16,609 bases of DNA. Source: Candidatus Yonathbacteria bacterium RIFCSPHIGHO2_01_FULL_51_10. GTDB taxonomy: Bacteria; Patescibacteriota; Minisyncoccia; Phycocordibacterales; UBA1539_B. The notes under the pieces were generated by a model that was not told where the DNA came from, did no database searches, and worked only from the letters and a program-made list of their open reading frames with translations. Made by a program: the position numbers and the translations under genes. Location: positions 18,380 to 34,988 of the forward strand of contig MHUS01000043.1 of NCBI GenBank assembly GCA_001823505.1, read 5' to 3'. Position 1 is the stretch's first letter; each line of letters opens with the position of its first letter. This document shows positions 5,847-12,079 of the stretch, piece after piece.

Positions 5847-6331
5847 ATCCCCAGAATTCGAAACAATGCTACCCCCGTCGCCACAGACACATTGAGTGAT
5901 TCTTTTTTGCCCGCCATTGGGATCTCGATGATCGTGTCGCATATATCGAGTACCTTCCCGGGGATGCCTTCTGTCTCATTTCCCACCAGCAGTGCCACCT
6001 TCCCCTTTAATTTTATTTTTTTGTAATCAACGGCGCGTGGATCCTGCTCGAGCACCAAAATAGTGTAACCCTCCTTTTTGAGGCGCTTGATGAGCGTGCC
6101 GATGCGCGGTGCCGCCTCCCATGGCACGCTCTCCTCTGCGCCAAGCGCCGTCTTTTTAATATCTGCCCGAACGCGCCCGAAGCGGTCGGTTGGCGTCGGA
6201 GTATATCCCGCACAAAATATCTTTTCTACTCCTGCCGCATCCGCCGTGCGAAAAATAGCGCCAACATTATGCACGCTGCGAATGTCCACAAGCACGAGCA
6301 CGGCCTCTAGTCGTCTTGTTTTCTTGCTCAT
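5843..6331 (-). CDS. SpoU/TrmH-family RNA 2'-O-methyltransferase
   Basis: A 162-aa SPOUT methyltransferase using SAM to methylate a ribose 2'-OH in tRNA or rRNA. All three family motifs are visible: NVGAIFRTADAAG (motif 1), LLVGNETEGIP (motif 2) and ESLNVSVATGVALF (motif 3), which together form the trefoil-knot SAM site. It has only the catalytic domain, without the N-terminal RNA-binding extension of RlmB, so it resembles minimal TrmH/TrmL-like forms; the target nucleotide cannot be decided. ATG 6331 is preferred over an in-frame upstream start at 6379: it is directly preceded by TATCAT plus 6 nt, and the longer form would overlap the divergent promoter and gene start. Confidence 0.92.
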   Translation of the reverse strand: MSKKTRRLEAVLVLVDIRSVHNVGAIFRTADAAGVEKIFCAGYTPTPTDRFGRVRADIKKTALGAEESVPWEAAPRIGTLIKRLKKEGYTILVLEQDPRAVDYKKIKLKGKVALLVGNETEGIPGKVLDICDTIIEIPMAGKKESLNVSVATGVALFRILGI

Positions 6332-6337
6332 GGCGGC

Positions 6338-6343
6338 ATGATA
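6338..6343 (-). promoter_or_regulatory. -10 box of the SpoU/TrmH gene, leaderless
   Basis: Minus-strand TATCAT, 6 nt before ATG 6331. No extended TG and no Shine-Dalgarno sequence. Confidence 0.5.
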
Positions 6344-6361
6344 GCGCATCGAGTGCTTTTC

Positions 6362-6370
6362 TGCTAGAAT
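6362..6370 (+). promoter_or_regulatory. Extended -10 of the DoxX-like gene, leaderless
   Basis: TGcTAGAAT ends 7 nt before ATG 6378. It is back to back with the trmH-like promoter, with only 47 bp between the two start codons. Confidence 0.6.
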
Positions 6371-6377
6371 TATCTTC

Positions 6378-6779
6378 ATGAATTACGGCATTGTTAGCCT
6401 CTTCCCCGCTTTGTTTGATTACCAATTCCTCGCGATCGGAATACTCCGTATCGCCGTGGGACTCCTTGCGCTTGCCGCAGGGTATCGCCACCTTAAGGGG
6501 TATGTTGAACAAACGCCTGATCAAAACGCCTCTCCACGCGCTGTTCGTATTACGGTCGGGAATATTCTTGTTATTGCAGGGCTTCTTTTAACCGTCGGTC
6601 TCTACACACAAGGTGCTGCGATCGTAGCAGCGGTGATGTGGGTGGGCGCCGCGATCATTTCTCTCAAACGTCGCGAATTGTTTTTCCTCCATACGGCAAC
6701 ATATTTGTTCATCGCGCTTGTTTGTCTGTCATTCTTGTTCCTCGGCCCCGGCGCATTCGCCATTGACCTGCCGGTGTAA
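6378..6779 (+). CDS. DoxX-like four-helix membrane protein
   Basis: A 133-aa integral membrane protein with four predicted hydrophobic helices, at about residues 16-36, 60-78, 80-97 and 106-127. The pattern GILRIAVGLLALAAGYRHLKG near the start, a GNILVIAGLLLTVGLYTQGAA middle and the closing helix are typical of the DoxX/DoxD superfamily, whose members are often small and poorly characterised (quinone- or redox-associated in some cases). No catalytic residue can be named. It is monocistronic; the convergent methyltransferase ends 37 nt downstream, and no strong terminator hairpin is visible between them. Confidence 0.7.
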   Translation: MNYGIVSLFPALFDYQFLAIGILRIAVGLLALAAGYRHLKGYVEQTPDQNASPRAVRITVGNILVIAGLLLTVGLYTQGAAIVAAVMWVGAAIISLKRRELFFLHTATYLFIALVCLSFLFLGPGAFAIDLPV

Positions 6780-6816
6780 GAGTTTCAATAGTCTCTGCAC
6801 CAAAAGAGTGCTGTTC

Positions 6817-7485
6817 TCATGCATTTTTTCTGCCCGTTGCAACATAATTTATCGGGCAAAGACTTATTACATCACAAGAAAGTCTAGCCCTTTCAAACAA
6901 CTCTTGAAGCTGCTTTTTTGTGAAACGACGAGAGTAGAAACCCTCCTTGGATGTGACAGCAGCCCCATCGTCCTTAATGCCCGTGAGTCCGATCCGGTGA
7001 TAATTCTCTAGTTGGGCATCTTTAGCGTTTTCAGAAAACACGCTAATAACGACTTCCCCTGTATCCTTTGTGACTCGTTTCATCTCGTTCAACACTTTTT
7101 CTTCAATACCAGGCATATTACCGAAGGTTGCATCGAGGCATAACACATAATCAAAACTTTCATCCTCAAAACTCATCTTTTGGGCATCCATGAACCAAAG
7201 TTCTACATTCTTTCTATTTTTGAAAGATTCATGAGCCTTCTCAAGGAGGGGCTCACTAAAATCTATGCCGACTATTTTATCTGCTTTTTCAGCCAAGATG
7301 TTTAAAAGTCGCCCGTAGCCACATCCTACTTCCAATATCTTGGAGCCTTGTTTAACGTGGCGAGAAATAAATTTTATTTCCTCATCTAAGAATTTTTGAA
7401 TTGGTAATGGCGGATTTGTAATAACTTCCTCAAAGTTGAAGTCGCGGTAAAAATCCTGAACCGTTTTTGGTAACATATTATTCAT
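6817..7485 (-). CDS. Class I SAM-dependent methyltransferase
   Basis: A 222-aa protein with a Rossmann-type methyltransferase core: motif I ILEVGCGYGR (about 50-59) binds SAM, GIDFSEPLLEKA gives the acidic residue after strand beta2, MDAQKMSF follows, and FDYVLCLDATFGNM is motif IV. The substrate is unknown (small molecule or macromolecule). Two starts are possible: ATG 7485, or ATG 7476 (MLPKTVQ), which lies 9 nt after a TAATAT box; the second fits the short-leader habit of the neighbours. The gene is AT-rich against its surroundings, suggesting transfer. Structured element copy 3 ends about 10 nt upstream, so tRNA-Lys, the element and this gene lie in the same direction and could be read through. 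Confidence 0.87.
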   Translation of the reverse strand: MNNMLPKTVQDFYRDFNFEEVITNPPLPIQKFLDEEIKFISRHVKQGSKILEVGCGYGRLLNILAEKADKIVGIDFSEPLLEKAHESFKNRKNVELWFMDAQKMSFEDESFDYVLCLDATFGNMPGIEEKVLNEMKRVTKDTGEVVISVFSENAKDAQLENYHRIGLTGIKDDGAAVTSKEGFYSRRFTKKQLQELFERARLSCDVISLCPINYVATGRKNA

Positions 7486-7494
7486 ATATTATGT

Positions 7495-7690
7495 GCCCGG
7501 CAGGGTAATCTCGCCTTACAGGCGCAGTACAGCTTTCACCACAAGAGTACTTCTTGTTTTCTAGCTCACTTCGTTCACAAGAAAACAATGTCGCCCATTT
7601 TCTCGTCCCGCTCCCCGCGGAACTCAAAAATACGGGAGAAGCTTTTCGATTCCTGACAAAAGTGCGGTAGCGCACTTTCTCCGGGCGGAC
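7495..7690 (-). other. tRNA-linked structured element, copy 3
   Basis: Downstream of tRNA-Lys. GTCCGCCCGG (7690-7681) and CAGGAATCGAA (7655-7645) together complement 21 consecutive bases of the tRNA 3' end and trailer (7715-7735). They are separated by a 25-nt insertion that is mostly the hairpin AAAGTGCG-CTAC-CGCACTTT. The core differs from copies 1 and 2 in sequence but keeps their plan: AGCTT/AAGCT before GTAC, a 9-bp stem TTGTTTTCT/AGAAAACAA capped by GTGAACGAAGTGAGC, the hairpin CGCCT-GTA-AGGCG, then GATTAC and CCTGCCGGGC (7504-7495), identical to the tRNA-Lys 3' T-stem and acceptor start. An extra helix (about 7600-7625) makes it longer. Confidence 0.62.
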
Positions 7691-7715
7691 CGCTTCCTCG
7701 CTTCGCTCGCTCGTG

Positions 7716-7788
7716 TCCGCCCGGCAGGAATCGAACCTGCGACCGTTTGCTTAAAAGGCAACTGCTCTACCGACTGAGCTACGGGCGG
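7716..7788 (-). tRNA. tRNA-Lys(UUU)
   Basis: Minus strand. Acceptor CCGCCCG/CGGGCGG, D-stem GCTC/GAGC, anticodon loop CTTTTAA with anticodon TTT (7753-7755), T-stem GCAGG/CCTGC around TTCGATT, discriminator A. CCA is not encoded. The first anticodon-stem pair is G·A. The only promoter-like element seen is TTTAAT, 7 nt upstream of the 5' end. Confidence 0.95.
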
Positions 7789-7861
7789 GTATCTTATTAA
7801 AGATGCCCCAATTTAGCACGAAACTACTTACTCCACAACACATTATTATGGTCATGCAAAG

Positions 7862-7890
7862 TTATCCACAGGAGGGGCTTGTGTGGAATT
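7862..7890. promoter_or_regulatory. DnaA-box-like inverted pair
   Basis: TTATCCACA (7862-7870) is a perfect match to the classic DnaA box. TGTGGAATT (7882-7890) on the other strand reads AATTCCACA, 7 of 9 matches. The pair overlaps the -35 region of the small-RNA promoter. Only two boxes and no AT-rich unwinding region are seen, so regulation is more likely than an origin. Confidence 0.4.
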
Positions 7891-7906
7891 CCCGGTGGGA
7901 TATAAT
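7879..7906 (+). promoter_or_regulatory. Promoter of the small RNA
   Basis: TTGTGT (7879-7884), 16-nt spacer, perfect TATAAT (7901-7906). The predicted start, A7913, is the first base of the RNA's closing helix. Confidence 0.75.
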
Positions 7907-7912
7907 TATGTC

Positions 7913-8054
7913 AGGAAGAAAAACGTGGTAAGAAGTTTTTCGTAAAGGCCTGCTCACCTCAAACGAGCTTATCATCTTACGAAAACCCTTTTACTTCACA
8001 ATTGCACATTCCTCCGACGTCTTAGACCCATCCTTGTGATGGGTCTATTTTTTT
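7913..8054 (+). ncRNA. Rod-shaped small RNA with own promoter and terminator, unidentified
   Basis: About 142 nt with no plausible ORF. The predicted fold is one long interrupted rod: AGGAA (7913-7917) with TTCCT (8009-8013), a large internal loop, GTG and GTAAGAAG (7925-7935) with CTTTTAC and CAC (7988-7999) with small bulges, a perfect 9-bp TTTTCGTAA/TTACGAAAA (7937-7945 with 7977-7985), and an apical GCTC/GAGC. An intrinsic terminator follows. A rod with a big internal loop recalls 6S RNA, but the length is short and I see no diagnostic sequence. The single-strand stretch CCTCCG after the rod is a possible anti-SD-like segment. Its 3' end overlaps the holA stop codon. Confidence 0.65.
8023..8054 (+). 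terminator. Intrinsic terminator of the small RNA
   Basis: TAGACCCAT/ATGGGTCTA (9 bp) with loop CCTTGTG, followed by seven T. The right arm contains the holA stop codon in reverse. Confidence 0.85.
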
Positions 8055-8773
8055 GTCTCTGCGGTGAGTGTCGTGAGCACGAACCGCTCAAGCTCCGAAC
8101 CAAGGTCCACGAGCCCGCGATGCGCGTCGTGATACATCGTGACCATGCGCGTAAGCATCGCCGCAAGCTCCTCTTTTGAAAAATTCTTTGCGGAGCGCAC
8201 GGTCTTGGAAAGCACGAAGGGTGAGAGCCCACTTTCCTCCGGGTGTGCTCCGGCGTGTTTGACCGCGAGCATATTTTTTATACCCCAAAAGAGCGTGCCG
8301 TGGATCTCCTCCGGAGCAAGACCATCATCATATGCCCGCACCAGAAGCGTCCACGCGCGCTTCTTGTCTCGATCCCCCACCGCATCCGCAAGCGCGAACG
8401 CATTGAACCCTTGTTTCGCTTTGTCGGGAAGCGAAAGATCCCACATTTTTGCCCCGGCGTCTTTGAACACTTTGGCTGTCTCTTTGTCGAGTTTACCCGC
8501 CCGCACCACAAAGAGATGTGGGGATACGACAAGCGCCGGCGCGACCACGCAGAGTACTTGTTTTCCTGTGGCAGTATCCAGCACATCACTCACCATGAAT
8601 ACTCGCGGCCCGGAAAAGAGCGCCTCTCCATACGCAGCGTCGTGGTAGGTCTCCTCGTCCTGTACACCGCGCAGCTCGGTGAGTTCTGCGCCTTTCATGA
8701 CCTGACCATCCACCGCGGTGCGCGACTCGCGTGTGATTCGTGCGCTGTCATCACCGGAATATACGTACAACAT
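8045..8773 (-). CDS. holA: DNA polymerase III delta subunit, clamp loader (short form)
   Basis: A 242-aa HolA-like protein, the clamp-loader subunit that opens the beta clamp. The best-conserved part is the C-terminal helical region: FNAFALADAVGDRDKKRAW, then LAPEEIHGTLFWGIKNMLAVK, LSPFVLSKTVRSAKNFSKEEL and a final YHDAHRGLVDLGSELERFVL helix, which match the delta C-terminal domain pattern. The N-terminal part (LYVYSGDDSARI, then FSGPRVFMVSDV and PHLFVVRAGKLDKETAKVF) follows the degenerate AAA+ fold of delta without a working Walker A, as expected. It is about 100 aa shorter than typical delta. ATG 8773 lies 9 nt after TACAAT. It is divergent from the gene at 8878. Confidence 0.82.
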   Translation of the reverse strand: MLYVYSGDDSARITRESRTAVDGQVMKGAELTELRGVQDEETYHDAAYGEALFSGPRVFMVSDVLDTATGKQVLCVVAPALVVSPHLFVVRAGKLDKETAKVFKDAGAKMWDLSLPDKAKQGFNAFALADAVGDRDKKRAWTLLVRAYDDGLAPEEIHGTLFWGIKNMLAVKHAGAHPEESGLSPFVLSKTVRSAKNFSKEELAAMLTRMVTMYHDAHRGLVDLGSELERFVLTTLTAETKK

Positions 8774-8782
8774 GATGTGTGC

Positions 8783-8811
8783 ATTGTAGCGCGCTTACGA
8801 GCAGTTGACAA
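8783..8811 (-). promoter_or_regulatory. holA promoter
   Basis: Minus strand: TTGTCA (8806-8811), 17-nt spacer, TACAAT (8783-8788), then 9 nt to the ATG, so the leader is 2-3 nt. The -35 box overlaps that of the opposite promoter. Confidence 0.75.
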
Positions 8812-8833
8812 AATATGTTTTTTGGTTTATGAT
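8805..8833 (+). promoter_or_regulatory. Promoter of the 74-aa gene
   Basis: Perfect TTGACA (8805-8810), 17-nt spacer, TATGAT (8828-8833). The predicted leader is about 38 nt and ends with AGAGGGGG, a Shine-Dalgarno-like run 5 nt before ATG 8878. This is a leadered gene, unlike most neighbours. Confidence 0.8.
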
Positions 8834-8877
8834 TAATCTTTCTTGTTATTTCCCACGTACGCAAAGAGGGGGTTCCT

Positions 8878-9102
8878 ATGTTGGTAAAAACGGTTGATGG
8901 CCTTGTGTCCGCCATAGCTTTAAGACACTTCAGTAAAGGAATCGCGGCGAGAATAACGGTAACCAGAGGGGGCACTCCTTCACTTCGAGCGGTAACGTAC
9001 CAAAACGGAGTGCTTATCGGCGACACCTCTGCCGACGATCTCGATATCCTCAATAATAAGATCGAAGCGCAAATCCAGAAACACCTCGCGGAAAACGGTT
9101 AA
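8878..9102 (+). CDS. Orphan 74-aa soluble protein, function unknown
   Basis: A small protein without membrane segment or signal peptide. The first two thirds look beta/alpha mixed (ARITVTRGGTPSLRAVTYQNGVLIGDTS), and the last 25 residues form an acidic amphipathic helix (DDLDILNNKIEAQIQKHLAE). I recognise no family. Reality is supported by a near-consensus promoter, an SD-like AGAGGGGG at proper spacing, a terminator right after the stop, and lack of overlap with other genes. It is divergent from holA and sits just before the convergent polA, a position that might suggest a replication link, but this is only positional. Confidence 0.72.
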   Translation: MLVKTVDGLVSAIALRHFSKGIAARITVTRGGTPSLRAVTYQNGVLIGDTSADDLDILNNKIEAQIQKHLAENG

Positions 9103-9151
9103 CACCGCCTTGCCCGACGACCAACCCCACCCTCACCGGTGGTGTTTTTTC
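9101..9151 (+). terminator. Terminator after the 74-aa gene
   Basis: AACACCGCC (9101-9109) pairs with GGTGGTGTT (9138-9146; one G·T) across a long loop, followed by a T run to 9150. It separates this gene from the convergent polA. Confidence 0.6.
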
Positions 9152-11521
9152 TTACTCCCCTTTCAGCTCTCCCCACGACGGCCCCGTGGATACATTTATT
9201 GAGAGCGGGATCGGAAAATCCACCGCCTCTTCCATGGCACGCTTTATGATAGGCAGTGCCTCGGCTACATGGTCCTTCTCTATCTCATAGATCAATTCGT
9301 CGTGCACCTGAAGCAAGAGATGCACATGCGCAAGGAGGCCTTTCTTGTCCAGCGCTTCACGCGCCTTGCGCATGGCGATCTTGATGATGTCCGCGGCAGT
9401 TCCCTGGATCGGTGCGTTCATCGCCATGCGTTCTGCGCCGGCACGGACAAACGGGAGCGACGAGCGAAGCCCCTCAAGTGAGCGCCTCCGGCCAAAATAC
9501 GTCGTGGTGTATCCTTTCTTGCGCGCGTCAGCGATGACCGCGTCAAAGTACGCCCCGATCGCGGGGAAGTTTTGGAAATAGGCATCATAGAATTGCTGCG
9601 CTTCTTCACGTGTGCCGCCCAAATTCGCACGCAGTGCATTCACCCCCATGCCGTAGATGATACCGAAGTTAATGACCTTGGCTTTACGCCGCATGTCTTT
9701 GGTCACCTCTGACTCCTTCACGCCAAAGACATGCGCAGCAACAGATGCATGTACATCACTCCCCGCATTAAACACCCGCACCAGCTCGGGATCATCCGCA
9801 AGAACCGCAAGCACACGGATCTCGATCTGTGAATAATCAAATGCCGCGAGCACATGTCCCTTTTCGGCGACGAAGGCTTTGCGGATCTCGGTGCCCATAC
9901 CTTCGCGCGCGGGAATGTTTTGAAGGTTTGGATTATTTGAAGACATACGTCCGGTCGTGGTACCGGTCTGATTGAGCGTGGTATGGAGGCGCGCGTGATC
10001 ATCAAGAAGTTTTGGGATCGTGTCAATGTAGGTGGAGAGCAGCTTCTGAAGCTCACGATAAATAAGAATTTTTTCAATGACGGGATTGCCTTCTTTGAGC
10101 TTGAGGAGCTCTGACTCGCGCGTGGAACGTGCGCCGCCTGCGGTCTTCTTGAGACCTTTTACCGAGATGTGCAGCTTGTCAAAAAGCATCTCGCCCAGCT
10201 GCTTGGGAGAATTAATATTGAACTCCTCCCCCGCAATATCCCACACCTCACGCTCGGCGGCAGAGAGTTGTGTGTGGAGCTCCAATGAAAGTTTGTTGAG
10301 ATGCGTGGCATCAACCTTGATCCCGCGCGTTTCCGCCTCGGCGATGATGGGAATGAGCGGCACTTCAATATCTTTGTATACCTCCATCAAGCCGGCCTTT
10401 TTTAATTCACTGAGGAGCTCTTTCTTCGCATCGACGAACACCCCCGTCTTTGCATATGCATAGACGTCATCGAGGGTCGGGCTGGTGAGGTCGGAGTTGA
10501 GGAGCCACAGCGCGATCTGCGCCTCGCGCAGATCGGTTGCTTCCGGCAAAGCTTCCGGTGCGGGCTCTGTGGAAGGCGTCACGTCCTTCCCCGCCACAAT
10601 GTCTCCGAGCCGCGCTTTGAGCGTTCGAAATTCAAGTTCAGTAAACAGCGTGTTGAGTGCGTCGGGCGTGAAGTGCTCGCGCCACGAGGTGTCGGGGAGT
10701 GCGAACGTGATGGGTGCGTCGCGGCGGATCGTGGCGAGTGTTTTTGAAAAGAGCGCGTCCTCTTCGTGCTCGCGGAGAAGCTCAATGATGCGCGGCGTGA
10801 TCCCTGCCTTTGTGAACGCCTCCGTACTTTTCTTGAGTGCTTTGTACATCGCCTCAATCGTACCGAATTCCTTCACGAGGATCGTCGCGGTCTTCTCGCC
10901 GATGCCGGGAATGCCGATGATGTTGTCTGAGGGATCGCCACGCAAACCTTTGTAGTCGGGCAAACGTGCAGGAGAAAATCCGAAGCGCTCGTCCACCGCA
11001 TGCTCGTCATAGAGTATGGTGTCGTTGATGCCCTTCTTAAGTGTGTAGACAACCACATGGTCCTTGTCCACGAGCTGGAGCGTGTCCATGTCGCCTGACG
11101 CGATGATGATACGAACGTCCTTATTTTTTTTGAATTGCTCAACCACCGTACCTAAAATATCGTCTGCTTCAAATCCTGGTGCTTCGTAGCAAGGGATGTG
11201 AAACGCGGCAAACACTTCCCGCGACCGCTTGAGCTGTGTGACGAGCGCGTCGTCGGTCTTGGCCCGTCCTTGCTTGTACGCATCGTATGCCTCATGTCGA
11301 AACGTCGGCTGAGGCAGGTCGTAACACGCGGCGAGGTAGTCCGGCTTGAGCTCCTTGATGATGCGCACGAGCATCGTAGAGAGCCCGAAGAGTGCGCCCG
11401 TCGGCTCACCTTTACTGGAGACAAAATCAGGCAGTGCATGATATGCACGATGAATGATCGCGTGCGCATCGAGCAAGATGAGTGTTGAACTTAGTTCTTT
11501 TTTGTTTTTGGTTCGGGCCAT
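9152..11521 (-). CDS. polA: DNA polymerase I without a 3'-5' exonuclease domain
   Basis: A 789-aa family A polymerase for gap filling and primer removal. Residues 1-300 are the 5' nuclease: ILLDAHAI (D18), GFEADDILG (E118, D120, D121), SGDMDTLQ (D144, D146), GDPSDNIIGIPGIGEKTA with the helix-hairpin-helix. Residues 390-789 are the polymerase: TTTGRMSS, motif A DYSQIEIR (D562), motif B RRKAKVINFGIIYG (F619, a dideoxy-discriminating Phe) and motif C QVHDE (H740, D741). Between them only about 80 residues remain where E. coli PolA has a 3'-5' exonuclease of nearly 200, and no DxE motif is present, so proofreading is absent. It overlaps the 3' end of tsaE by 31 nt and is probably co-transcribed with it; no SD precedes the ATG. 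Confidence 0.96.
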   Translation of the reverse strand: MARTKNKKELSSTLILLDAHAIIHRAYHALPDFVSSKGEPTGALFGLSTMLVRIIKELKPDYLAACYDLPQPTFRHEAYDAYKQGRAKTDDALVTQLKRSREVFAAFHIPCYEAPGFEADDILGTVVEQFKKNKDVRIIIASGDMDTLQLVDKDHVVVYTLKKGINDTILYDEHAVDERFGFSPARLPDYKGLRGDPSDNIIGIPGIGEKTATILVKEFGTIEAMYKALKKSTEAFTKAGITPRIIELLREHEEDALFSKTLATIRRDAPITFALPDTSWREHFTPDALNTLFTELEFRTLKARLGDIVAGKDVTPSTEPAPEALPEATDLREAQIALWLLNSDLTSPTLDDVYAYAKTGVFVDAKKELLSELKKAGLMEVYKDIEVPLIPIIAEAETRGIKVDATHLNKLSLELHTQLSAAEREVWDIAGEEFNINSPKQLGEMLFDKLHISVKGLKKTAGGARSTRESELLKLKEGNPVIEKILIYRELQKLLSTYIDTIPKLLDDHARLHTTLNQTGTTTGRMSSNNPNLQNIPAREGMGTEIRKAFVAEKGHVLAAFDYSQIEIRVLAVLADDPELVRVFNAGSDVHASVAAHVFGVKESEVTKDMRRKAKVINFGIIYGMGVNALRANLGGTREEAQQFYDAYFQNFPAIGAYFDAVIADARKKGYTTTYFGRRRSLEGLRSSLPFVRAGAERMAMNAPIQGTAADIIKIAMRKAREALDKKGLLAHVHLLLQVHDELIYEIEKDHVAEALPIIKRAMEEAVDFPIPLSINVSTGPSWGELKGE

Positions 11522-11979
11522 AGAGGGACAAGAGACTTGGGGATGATTATCTCACGGGTGGTTTCATTCACCGCGCGCAAGCGTACGGTATGCGCGGTAT
11601 GAGGGATTGCTTGGTCGACACGTTCCGGCCACTCAATGACGATCAAGTTGCCGTGGTGCGCGAGTGCTTCATCCCAGCCGATCGCCTCAAGCTCGTGCAC
11701 CCCTTCAAGGCGGTACGCATCAATGTGCACGAGGTGTTCGAACGGCATCTTTTTGGGAAGACGATAGATCTTTTCAAGAACGAAGGTTGGGCTCGTCACG
11801 TCCTCCGCAACTCCAAGTTCATGCGCGATGGCCTTGGTAAGCGCGGTCTTACCTGCGCCGAGATCCCCCGCAAGGGCAAGCACCGTCGCCCTCCCTGAGA
11901 GCCGCGCTGAGGCAAGCGCGCGGACAAGATCGTGCGCGATATTCTTTGTCTCAATGATACTCTTGGAGACGAGTTTCAT
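11491..11979 (-). CDS. tsaE: tRNA t6A biosynthesis ATPase TsaE
   Basis: A 162-aa P-loop ATPase that works with TsaB, TsaC and TsaD to make N6-threonylcarbamoyladenosine at position 37 of ANN-decoding tRNAs, including tRNA-Lys(UUU). Walker A GDLGAGKT, then DVTSPTFVLEKIY (the SPTF motif), HIDAYRL and IVIEWPERV are all TsaE hallmarks. Length is normal. The start at 12033 in the same frame is rejected: ATG 11979 lies exactly 6 nt after TGcTACAAT. It heads a tsaE-polA unit with a 31-nt overlap. Confidence 0.94.
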   Translation of the reverse strand: MKLVSKSIIETKNIAHDLVRALASARLSGRATVLALAGDLGAGKTALTKAIAHELGVAEDVTSPTFVLEKIYRLPKKMPFEHLVHIDAYRLEGVHELEAIGWDEALAHHGNLIVIEWPERVDQAIPHTAHTVRLRAVNETTREIIIPKSLVPLWPEPKTKKN

Positions 11980-11985
11980 GTAGGT

Positions 11986-11994
11986 ATTGTAGCA
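11986..11994 (-). promoter_or_regulatory. Extended -10 of the tsaE-polA unit, leaderless
   Basis: Minus-strand TGcTACAAT (hexamer 11986-11991, TG at 11993-11994) with 6 nt to ATG 11979. A CTGGCA at 16-nt spacing may be the -35 box. The 9-mer is identical to that at 1560. Confidence 0.7.
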
Positions 11995-12031
11995 CGAGCA
12001 TTTCAGCTGCCAGATGCGCTTTTTTCTATAC

Positions 12032-12060
12032 AAAAAGCCCCGCCAGAGGCGGGGCTTTTT
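12032..12060 (-). terminator. Strong bidirectional terminator of the FN3-protein gene
   Basis: AAAAAGCCCCGCC/GGCGGGGCTTTTT, a 13-bp perfect stem with an AGA loop. It lies 20 nt after the FN3-gene stop codon and upstream of the tsaE promoter. Confidence 0.93.
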
Positions 12061-12079
12061 GGTTAAAATCTAAGAATTA

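Noticed and set aside
7790..7912. Possible chromosomal origin because of the DnaA-like boxes
   Set aside because: Only two boxes, no AT-rich repeats, and no dnaA or dnaN nearby.
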